Assembly (NCBI GenBank): GCA_922989275.2
Contig: OV277869.1
Span: 4,579,190-4,643,189 of the forward strand
Reading direction: 5' to 3'
Source: Gari tellinella
Lineage: Eukaryota; Mollusca; Bivalvia; Cardiida; Psammobiidae
DNA: 64,000 nucleotides
Shown here piece by piece: positions 12,501 through 24,500 of this stretch. The notes under the pieces are model-generated. The model was not told the DNA's origin. It did not search any database and saw nothing but the letters and a program-made list of their open reading frames with translations. Position numbers and translations under genes: made by a program. Position 1 is the first letter of the stretch; every line of letters begins with the position of its first letter.

Positions 12501-15500
12501 ACGAACCACAAACGTTAGAAATGAAATGGAAAATAATGCGGATGACCATTACAAACAGTTTCAAGCCAGGATCCATGCTTATAAAGCGTTTGAGTTGATT
12601 CTGAAATTGATCTGAAGCATTTCACTGTTCATGCTCAAATCTAACCAAGCAAATCCTTGAGAACACACTCAAGCTCAACTCAAACGCTACATATAAGTGC
12701 TGGACCTGATCAGACGATGAGCTTCTCGTCATATGATTAGGTTCTAAACTCTAAAGCTTGTCCTTTAATCTCGGCAAAAAATTTCAGACATTTAAAACTG
12801 ATGTCATTTTCTACAATTTGATGTGTTGCGTTTTGGTTTTTATTTCAGCGACATAAGGAGAGATTTCGTAAAACCCAACTCCTTCTTTCATTAAGTTTTA
12901 TTTTTATCGGATAAACGGTAAAAAACAACGTTTTAGCTGCTGTAACTCCAGCTTCTTGCTTCACGTACAGCGGAGAAAACGTTATTGTTTCCCAATAAAC
13001 GCGTTACACTGGAGAATCTGTTATTCTTTCCCAATAAACGCGTTTACGCAAAAACTATTATTTGCAGTGCAAACAGTTTGGAGCCAGATCAGACGCCGGG
13101 TAACCCGGCGTCTGATCAGGCTCCAAACTGTTTGCCACCAAGATAAACAAGAATTATCAGAAGTGTCCAAAAGTTGTTCTTTTCTACGTTTTAGTCCTTT
13201 GCGTTTGCGTACGTTTGCGTTTAAACGGGAAAGAATAACAGATTCTCCACTGTAACATCAAAACTATTACAGTATTCCCTCTTTACAACAGCTCTCTGAA
13301 CAACGGTCCCCCCCTTAAAACGTCTATTACCGCTGTTCCAAACACATTATAATCAAGTCTGACCTTTTTACGGTTGCAATATAGTCTACTTAAAGTTGTT
13401 ATCTGCTGTTTTTCTCAAATTTACATATTAGACATTTTGACAGAAACAACCATAATGAAGAGTGGCAAACAGCTTGAATCCAGATCAGACGCCGCGTTCT
13501 CTCCCTACAACGACTCCCTCCGAACAACGTTCATATATTTTGTCTCCCCATTTGATGTCGTTGTAGAGAGGGAGCGCTGCATTTGATTCACAAACAGTTT
13601 GGAACCAGATCAGACGCCGGGTAGTCCGGCGTCGATCAGGCTCCATACTGTTTGCCGCTCAAGTTTGAATGAATATTCAGAATTGTCAAAAAGTTGTAAT
13701 TTTCTACAGTTAAGTGCATATAGCGTCTGCGTTTCGATTGCATTGAAACGGGAAAGAATAACGTTTTCTCCGATATAGCTCTATTGAGAATTTCTAGGGA
13801 TTGTTGCGATCCTCTTACGTTTCTATTTCAGAGGATTATTGCTTGGATGGATGATCACGCATGCAATTCTAGCAATTCCCTCGCTGGACGTAAACTCATG
13901 TTGACCATTTCTCTGCCACAATTTACCGTCAGCATTAACCCTTTCATGATCAAATTTATCGCGAGGAATTTACCCCTTCACCGCTATATTGTCGTCTGCT
14001 TCAATATTGTTGTCTGCAATATCGTTTAAAGTTAGATCTAAGGCAGTATAACTGACTGACGTCATTTCAAAACAAGTGGCAAACTGTCGTCTGCTTAAAA
14101 TTGTCGTCTGCTGTTTTTCTCAAAGTTACATAATATACTTCTTTTTTAAAAACAAAACAAAAACAACTTAATGTCGAGTGACAAACAGCTTGGATCCATC
14201 TCGTTACGCGGTGTCTGTTCTGGATTCAAGCTGTTTGCAATTTTTCCGTCTTATAACAACTCCTTCCGAACAACGCACACTTTTTTCTCCCGTTCGGTGT
14301 CGTTGTAGAGAGGGAGCGCTTTACGTATAGGACATAAGACGATAACGATCCAGTATGTAAAATATTGTACTGTGTGAGGCGCGTAGCGCCGAACACAGTA
14401 CAATATTTTACATACTGGATCGTTTGAGGCTTATATCTTACTTAAAACACGTTTCTGAAAACAGCAGATATTTCAATGAAAGCCGTACGTTTATATATTC
14501 AAACCTAGTTTAATATTTTTTTCTTAAAATAAAAGCAAAGTCGTCAGTTTAAAATATAACCCTATTGATCCCTAGATCCTTTACACGGGTGATCAGCCCT
14601 GTGGTATACGATGGCCTTGATTTGCACGTGCCCTTCGTCTCGGTAATATTGGATTGCTTCACTTACACCGTCGCGTGTCGTGCACTCATTGCCAATAAAA
14701 ATGTCGGAACGTGTAGACGAGGTATTCACATTTTCTGGATATTAACATAGTGGAAAATTTTACAGTGAATTGGATATTAGTGTACAGGAAATTAGTATAT
14801 CCACAAAGGGAAACCCAATTTATGCTTCTCAAACTGTGTAGACCCTACACAGTCGCACGGTTTGTCAGAATCGTAACCCTTTTCCGGCTCAAATGCCGTC
14901 TACTTTACAAAAAATGGCATCTGCTTAAATATTCATCTTTTGATAAGTTCTTGAACGAAAGAAACAGAGTTCCTTCTAAACAGACCCTTCATTTTGCAAT
15001 TTTTACCATTTCACGTTCATAACTGTGATTTTTGTTTTTGGTTTGTAGCGACAGCAAACTTGATTTGCCATTCAATTTCAAATAACAAATGATAAACATT
15101 CACGCAATTATACGCCCTACTTAATTGGTTTAGAGAAACAGCAGAAACGTATTGAACAGCATGTTCTTGTCAGATGTAGTTGCTGCTTATGAGAAGCTAA
15201 ACTGTTACTAAATGCTTGTTTTAGTCGATTATAGTACATGTAGTATAAGGGTTTTTTGACCGTTGTCAGGGTCACAAGTGGGACAAATGTCCAACTTGAT
15301 AATAGTGTATATCATGCTTAAATGCCGCTTGGGAAAGTTTAAGTGCTTGTTCCATTCTTGGTCTGCACTGCTGACAATGTGATCAGCAAATGTTGTTCAT
15401 ATCCCCGTAAGCCGGGACAAAGATTTGCAATTTTGAACGTTTTTTTCTGTTTAATGACAATTACAAAATATAATGTAGTTGTTTTCTCCTATTCGTAATG

Positions 15501-18500
15501 TAGGCTAACAGTGTCGAGCATTTCGAATACTTTGTCGCCTCTAGACTAGTCCAAATAATCAGGACGCATGATAAATCTATCGTCCAAATTCACTTGCTTA
15601 AATCCCATAGTCAAAACTTGCGAAACTTGCTACTGAAAAATAGTGTAAAAATGATAAACCCTGGTTTCGCTGGAAATGTTAAAAAACACTATGATGAACG
15701 TGAAATGATAACGTTCCAGGGTCTTTCGAGAAAGACTGTCGTCTTAGGCTCTGAAATTGATTTTGCTACACACTGCCACATTTTGTATAATATAAAACTG
15801 TTTAAAATCTTGAAGATGCTTGTAAGTCTCAAACAGCGTATATCTTGAACAGTCATCGCGTCTTTGAAGCCGTATTTGGTCTTAATCTAATCTGTTTGCA
15901 GCGCAATACATGTACGTCTGGTTTTGTCATGACACTGCTAAAATACAGTAAACCCTCTCTTTTACGACCACTAAAATAAATACGGCTAATTGATTGTATA
16001 GTAGTCAGTTGACAGCTTAAAGCAAGATGAGAACAAAATAGAAAGCTACTATGAGCTTTTAGTTTTAATGTCACTTTACTTTAAGCAGTCACCTGTCTAA
16101 AACACTCAATAAGTACAGTGGAGAAGACGTTATTCTTTCTAAATACACGCGTTTACGCTTAAACTATTATTTCCAATTCTAGAGCCAGACCAGATTCCGA
16201 GTTTTCCGGCGCCTGACTAGGCTCAGATTTAAATAAGTGGTCAGAATTGTCAACAAGCTGTCATTTTCTCCATTTTCACGCAATGCGTTTGCGTTTCCTT
16301 TGCGTTTAAACGGGAAATAATAAGATCTTCTCCACTATACAGTAGAGAAAAGTTTTCTCAGAAAACGTTATTCTTTCCCGTTAAAGGCAAACGAAACGCA
16401 AACACAAATCGCTATTTAAATGTAGGAAATTACAATTTTTTAACATTTTTTATTATTGGTTTTTAATCTGAGTGGCAAACAGTTTGAGGCCTGATCAGAC
16501 GCCGGGTTACCCGGCGTTCGATCAGGCTTCAATCTGTTTGCAAGGAAATAAAAGTTTTAGCGTAAACGCGTTTATTGGCAAAGAGTAACGTTTTATCCAC
16601 TTTAGTTCACACACAGTTTATTGGTCAAAACAGAGAGGTTTTACTGTATTTTGTGTGTGTCTCACAAGCCATGCCTAGCAATACAATATTAGTGTGTAGT
16701 ACAATATTAGCTTGCTTACCGTACCGTATGTGTGCACGTGCAGTCCAATATTAGTAATATTGGACTGCTCGTGCACAAATACGGTACGGTAAGCGAGAAT
16801 ACACTATTGATACCCGTCCAGTATTGAAAACGACAGTACTGCTAGGACAATAGAATGACGTCATCATCGTGTTTTAATATCAAATAGAAGACTCAGTGAC
16901 ACGTGATACACGTTTTTATGTTGACATAGCTGCATTAGTTTTATCCTGTACGGAGCCTTATGGGGCCTTCACATACACGGACTTTCTACGATTTTCTTAC
17001 GGATGGCATACATTGGCACACATCCGTAAAAGTTTACGGTTTCTTACGATATATGCCGCTTTTAAGAGTGAATTAAGATGTGTTACGAGTTGTTACGGGC
17101 TATTTACGGTATCTTACGAGTTATTACGATATGTTTACGACAAAACTCCGCGTTCTATAGCAGTCGCACCTGGTTGTCTCTACTTGCACGCTCTTTCAGT
17201 TAAAGGGTCACTCAATATAAGTTTGACTGCACTTGCCCCTTCACCGCCATAGCCCGAGTACAATGATACTTGCAAAAGGTTTGGATCCAGATCTGGCATC
17301 GCTGGACGCGGCACCTGGTCAGGTTCCAAACTGCTTGACACTCAATTTTATACTCCTTAAATCAAAAAACCTAAAATTAAAATTTGAGAAATGAACGTAG
17401 ACGAATTGTTCAAAGCATGTTATGTGATGACAGTGAAGGGGCCTTATCGTAAACAATACGTAATATTACCGCCTGCAACAATTATTGCAAATTACTGTTA
17501 TAATATTATTTTTTTCTTCAAACATTTCTCAAAATATAAGATAAGAGTCTCAATTTGAGTAGGTCCTGATGTGAGTTGTCGCCACGTGCGGTTTAATCTG
17601 GATATAAACTGTTTGCAAATGTTAGGGTTACGTGTTGTTACGTTCGATTTGCGAATTGTAACGGATTATTTACGTGTTGTTTACGGAGAAGTTCATCCGT
17701 GGTCTATCGTAGTCTATCGTAAAAAAGTTTTTGACATGTCAAAAAAAAAAAGATTTTCGTCTTGCGGAGGCTTACGGATGTCGTCGAGTTTTGCGGATGG
17801 TAACGGATTGTTTACGGACGTCTGCGATATGTTTGCGGATGTTAACGAGTTATTTCCGGACGTTTGCGATTGACTACGGTTTGGAGATCCGTAAGGACTC
17901 GTAAGAAACATCCGTGTATGTGAACGCACCTTTATGAGTTGTTACGATTTACCTAAGAGCACTGACGTGTTTGACCTTTTCAGTACCAAAAAGTATTCAA
18001 TTTCAAATGTGTCATCATTCGACAACTGGCATGAAGTGATAGAACATCGATATGACTGAAATAATAGTTCACTTAGATTTTTGTGGTCTTTTTGGCAAGA
18101 TTATGCCTGTTTGGACGGAAAACCCCCACGATAATACCACGGATGACTACGAACACGTTACGGTCGGTTAACGGGTCCTTGCGGACTGTTTACGGATCCT
18201 TGCGGGCTGTTTACGGAGGATTACGTGTTGTTACAACCGGTTTACGATACTTAACGGATCGTTACGATTGATTTACGGAAGAATATCTCCGCGGACAATC
18301 GTAAGAAAATTTTTGACACAAAAATATTGGCTTCTTCTTCCACGAATCCTTACGTATCCTTGCGAGTTATTTACGGACACTAACGGATCATTTGCGGATG
18401 CTTACGATTGACTACGAATTGGCGATCCGTAAGGAATCGTAAGAAAATATCGTGTATGTGAAGGCCCCATTATCTTAACAGACGTCTGTAAAACAGTTTG

Positions 18501-21500
18501 CAAGGGAAATGCTCGTTTTGGCGATTAACGTTTATTTTATTAGAAAGAATAACTACCCCTTCCACTGAAAACGCGATTAACCACAAGTAAATTCCATTCA
18601 ATTGAATGACGTTTCGGCTCATACACGTGGAGAACAGACCTTAACCTGGAACGTTCCGCTTAATTGCGGTATATTCTCTGGATTTTCCGTGTACCCACTA
18701 GAAATTATAATTTTAAAACAAATGTATGCTGTTCTCTTCCGCTCGAAATTATAAGATACAATTGAGTCAGTTAAGAAACTACAACAGATGTTTGTATTAT
18801 AACAGATGTACCTGAACTAAAATGTTGAATGTTCTCATGTATTTGTAGATTTTATGCAAACTGAGAAAATATAGAGTATTTTGATTTTAATTTTTTCGTT
18901 ACTGTTACAGCCGGGAGTGTACTGCACGGGGTCTGGTCCCACTGGACCGGATGGTCGTCTTGTTCCCGGACATGCGGGACGGGAACCAGGTTCCATACGA
19001 GGATTTGTAATGGACCAGAGGCATGTGTCGGCAACAGCAGAGAAAATCAACAATGCTATCACCATTGCCCACCCGGTAGGTACAGTCAAAATCTTAACTC
19101 TTTGAACCATAGTCACGCATATATGCGTCATTTTTTAACAGTGTACATGTGAGAAGTACACTTGTCCTATTCAAACAGTGTAGACCCTGACCAGAGGGCT
19201 CCTTACGGAGCCCTCTGATCAGGGTCTACACTGTTTGTCATTTTGACAAATATTGTAAAAATCAACCCTAAAAAGTCAAAAATGGACTAGATTAAATTGA
19301 AAACTAGAATTGGCCTATTGATGTTTCAGGGAGGAATTGGTTAAATCAAACGCATTGCAATGTAATGTAGAACAAACAATGTAAGGAAAATATCGATTAT
19401 TTTTATCTGACAAACATTTTGACTCAAAACTTTGCATGGAACATAATTCTTAGAACACAATCATCCGAGTTTTTGATGACATAATATATTGAACCATGAT
19501 GAAAGAGCCCCTACCCTCTTTTGAATGTCATATAAAGTGACATTTTAACCCGTTGTATGCTGGGTTATATTTGGCGGCCATTTTAAAATGTCGTCTGCAG
19601 CGGGTATAACGCAAGGTATTGTGCCACCAAATAGACCGGAAGTGCTTCATGGTGTAGTCGAAAGAAGTCCGGCAAAGAATTAGTGCCAAACGTTTTGACT
19701 CAGAAAAGCTTTTTGTCAAGAAATATTTACTGTTTTAGCCTTTTATGTCATACATGGATGCTAGATAATAGATACAAAGACTTTCTGTCATGATAGATGG
19801 GTTTTTGGAGAAATTATGTGAGCTGAAGTGACATGTCCCTGTTTTAGCCGGTGCCTATTTCAAAATGTAGCAAAACACCATTCTGATCTGGCTCCAAACT
19901 GTTTGCACTGCAAATAATAGTTTTAGCGTAAACGCGTTTATTGGGAAAGAATAACAGATTCTCCACTGTAATAGAGATGTGTTTTTACTGTACAGTGAAA
20001 CCCCTCAAAACCGGACATGTTTGGGGACAACAGGAATTTTCCGTTTAGAGGGGTTCCAGTTTAGAGGGATTCAAACCCATTACCCTATAACTTGTTTAAA
20101 GTATGGAAGATCGCTGATCACTTAAAACAGGTTGAAAGTAAATCAGAATGCGCATTAAAGCGCATTCTGATTTTACGTTCAACCTGTTGTAAGCTATCAT
20201 CTGCTAGAATGTATAACTATTTTCTTTAGTGTAGGAATAAATCAAAGGCGTATTTATGGTGTAATGGGTAAAACTAAAGAAAGGCTGGAAACGGGACAAA
20301 CACTTTTGTCCATTTTAAAGAGAATTCCACTATTTAGAGGTTCCAGTTTGGAGGGATTCCACTACATATATGACAGATGCACGTATAAGTTTCACTGTTG
20401 TCTATTTTAAGTTGTTAACGGGAATTGGGGCAAATGGTCCCCGTACTCTGCCTGTTCCCACTCCTGTGGCCCCGGAACTTCTACAAGATACCGTGTCTGT
20501 AACAACCCAGTGCCCTCTGGAGGCGGTCACCAGTGTCCCGGCTCCTATATAAACAAGGTAGCATGTAACCTGCGAGCATGCAAAGGTTAGCATTCAGTAT
20601 AAACACTCTCGATAATTTTAACTCGCGTTGGTTCGAACATACTGTTAAGCTGATGTACTTAATATTACAGCAGTAAAAGCGTTAGCCACAATTGTCTTGT
20701 TTAGGGAATTGTGGCAATGGTCGTTGTTCGGAGGTTGTCGTTGTTGGGAGGGCCGTTGTAGGGAGGGAACGCAGTATTCATTGTACTCGGAGTAGGGCAG
20801 TTAAGGCATTGAAATAGGAATAATGCGTGGAATGGTACCTGTTTGACTGGTTTTCTTATAACCTGGTTCATGTGTTTGTTGCAACAAAATAGGTTCAATG
20901 AAATAGGTTTAGCCTTTTCTCCGTAATTTTCCGAAATCTTTGGAATTTTCCTTATTTCTCAGAAACTATGGATTTCTCCCCGAATTTTTCGGATTTCTGC
21001 TCTTACTTTTAATATTCGGAATGTTTTGCGCTTTATACGACGTACTTAGGAACCATTTTGGGTGTTAAACAGTTTAGATCAAGATCAGACGCCGCAATAT
21101 GCGGCGTCTGATCTCGATCCAAACTGTTTGCATAGATATAGAAATTGGACATCTTAGGATATTTATAAGCAACTTATGGCAGTCCTGTGGTGATAACTAA
21201 GATTTGTATTTATTTGTGTAGTGAACGGTGCATGGGGCGGTTGGGCGCTATGGGCGGACTGCTCTGCGTCATGTGACCTCGGCACTATAACACGTGTAAG
21301 GTCATGTAGCAACCCGGCCCCACAAGGGGGCGGAGACCCGTGTGTCGGAGACCATAAAGAAAGTCACGAGTGCAGCAAAGGGCCATGCCCCAGTGAGTAT
21401 TTCTATGTTAGTTGTTATTACAGTGTTGTACGTCTAACGTGACGTCGTCATATGGCTTCAAAAATGCGTACGCCAAGAAATGTAGCGCCGTTGCTTCGGT

Positions 21501-24500
21501 GTAAATTAAGGTTAAAATTATGTGTTAGAATCGAAATAATAAATTAATACCAGTGTTTTATCTAAAAATCGAACACGGGTAGTCGTTGAGATGCTTGTAA
21601 TTAAACCACTCGGCCGAAAGGCCTCGAGATTAAATTACTACGCATCTCAACTCCTACCAGTGTTCGATTGCACGATAAAACACTGGTATGAATGTATTAT
21701 TTCTTAAGTAAAACACGCACGCGCTGAACGTCTTAACGTGACGTCATATGGCTTCGAAAATGCGTACGCCAAGAAATGTAGCGCCGTTGAGTTCAGTACG
21801 TGCAAATTGTGGTTACTTGGTTAATTTGAAGTGTTAGAATCGAAATAATAAATTAATACCACTGTTCTATCGTGGAATAAAACACGGGTAGTCGTTAAGA
21901 TGCTGGTAATTAAATCACTCGGCCTGGTGATTTAATTACTACGCATCTCAACTCCTACCCGTGTTGTATTGCCATGTTAAAACACTGGTATAAACTTATT
22001 ATTTCTTAATTCGTTCACAATGAATGCGTTTACGCTAGAAATATTATTTCGATTGCAAACAGTTTGGAGCCAGATCATACGCCGGGTAACCCGGCGTCTA
22101 ACAGGCTCCAAACTGTTTGCCACTCAGATTAAAAGAACTTGAAAGGAATATAAAAAGTTATTTTCTACATTTTATTACTATGCGTTTGCGTTTCGTTTGC
22201 GTTTAAACCAGAATTCTAACACGACTCAAAACCTACGGCATATAGACAAAGAATACTGAGAAACGTATATTACGTCGCGATAATGAACTGCACGCGCGGC
22301 GTTTCCATCCGCTATTCCGTTTGCCCCATACGCGTAATATGTATAAAGTAATTTTACAATTAAAGTCGCGTTAGAATAAAAATTTGTTAAGACTTAGTCT
22401 TAATTCTAACACGTCTCGAAACCTATGTAATAGAGACAAAGAATAGCGAGAAACATATATAACGCCGCGATTATGAAATACACGCGCAGCGTTTCCATCC
22501 GCTGTTCCATTTGACCCATACGCGTAATACATAAATAGAATTTTTATAATAAAAGTCACGTTAGAATTAAAATAACAAATTCTTAGGTGATCATTACCGT
22601 GCATTAGATCACAGTTAGTCGTTAAGATGTGGGTAATTAGATCACTCGGCCTAAAGGCCTCGTGATCTAATGACTCCACATCTCAACTCCTAACTGTGAT
22701 CTAATGCACGGTAATGAACACCTACGAATTTGTTATTTCTTAAATAATGCTGTCCTCTCTATTGTATGACGTCACGAATGACGTCACAACGTCATGAATG
22801 ACGTCAGAATAGACGTTGAAAATGACGACAGAATAAGGTCTTCTTTTTTTGGAAGAAAGTCCTGAAACTGGTACATGTTCCTCTAGCTGGCGAACCTGTT
22901 TGTGAGACAGAAGTGAAATTACCGGTGGTGATATATCATGTGTCAAAGCATTCAGTTGTTTCAAATGAATATATCGTTGAAAACTTTACCCATTGAAGCC
23001 TAGCGTCTACTTATAGGATATTGGTAAACAATTTCAAGGCTGTCATTTCATCGGATTTTTATGCTAGCAGATTGTAGCTTAAAGAAGAATGAAAGTAAAG
23101 CAGAATGCGCCTAATTGCGCATTCTGCTTTACTTTCAGCCTACTTTAAGTAATCGCGATTGAAAAATAGAAAATTTGGAAATCTTAGGATTTTTCAAAAT
23201 CGACTTATAGCAGCCCTGCAATGTAGACCATGCACAGTTTGCTATATTCCATGAAATTATTCTACAAACACGTCTCGTAAGCGCAAATATATTTTTATTA
23301 TTTGGTAATGTTTGGCTCTATTGACAAACACTGAAGTATATTTATATCACCCCTGTTTATCTATAATGAAATCTTCAAGCAAGCACACGGGAAGGGTTCA
23401 CTGTAATTCCCATGCATTATTGGTTAACTATAGCAATAAGAGGACAAAATCTCTGTAAATGTATTCTAGAAAATCAAAACAATTATGTTTATTTACGTTT
23501 AACACTTCCTATACCTTGACTTTCGTGGTATTTGCAAACAGTTTGGATCATCAACAGACACCGGACCACTCAGCGTTTGATCAAAATCCATACTAATTGA
23601 CACTTATGTTGACGTTTCTCCTGTCAAAATATGCAAATTATAAACTTTAAGAAATGAAAGCAGACGAAAACTCTTATGCAGACGTCATCCCGGAAGTGAA
23701 GGGAATAATGATATATTACTAATTTAATACGCACACTACAGTGGAGAATCTGTTATTCTTTCCCAATAAACGCGTTTACGCTAAAACTATTATTTGCAGT
23801 GCAAACAGTTTGAAGCCTGATCAGACGCCGGGTAACCCGGCGTCTGATCAGGCTCCATACTGTTTGCCACCAAGATAAACAAGAATGATCAGAATTGTCC
23901 AAAAGTTGTTCTTTTCTACGTTTTAGTGCTTTGCGTTTGCGTGCGTTTGCGTACGTTTGCGTCTAAACGGGAAAGAATAACAGATTCTCCACTGTACAAC
24001 TCAGTTTTCACACAACCGATTTATTACTTTAAAGTCTTATGGGTGTTTTTAACACTTACTCTGCGAGAATAGAGTATACGCATCTATTGCAAACAGTGAA
24101 CATTCAGATCAGAGGGCTCCTTCAGGATCTACACGTGTTGCTATAATCTTTAAATACGTTTGGGACAAACAACTCAATACTCATTTGATGCCGGTCATCG
24201 ATTTGAAAATTTAATATTTTATTTATAACGTTACAGTGGAGAATCTGTTATTCTTTCCCAATAAACGCGTTTACGCTAAAACTATTATTTGCAGTGCAAA
24301 CAGTTTGGAGCCAGATCAGACGCCGGGTAACCCGGCGTCTGATCAGGCTCCAAACTGTTTGCCACCAAGATAAACAAGAATGATCAGAATTGTCCAAAAG
24401 TTGTTCTTTTCTACGTTTTAGTGCTTCATATTCAGTCTGAGTGGCAAACAATTTACGCCTAATCTTTGTCAAATCTGTTTGACACACATATCTATATTTA

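Larger units (their letters stand above)
15944..16648 (+). mobile_element. Family C element carrying two nested family A elements
   Basis: Left end TACAGTAAACCCTCTC, right end GAGAGGTTTTACTGTA. Hairpin 2 (15998-16102) has diverged arms. Between CACTCAATAAG (16113) and GTTCACACACAGTTT (16605) two family A copies are inserted. Confidence 0.72.

Noticed and set aside
13829..13930. Possible extra exon after TTTCTATTTCAG within the large intron
   Set aside because: In the required phase it hits TGA after seven codons and has no donor.
15046..15110. Possible exon after TTTTTGGTTTGTAG
   Set aside because: Frame is short and no GT donor or domain follows.
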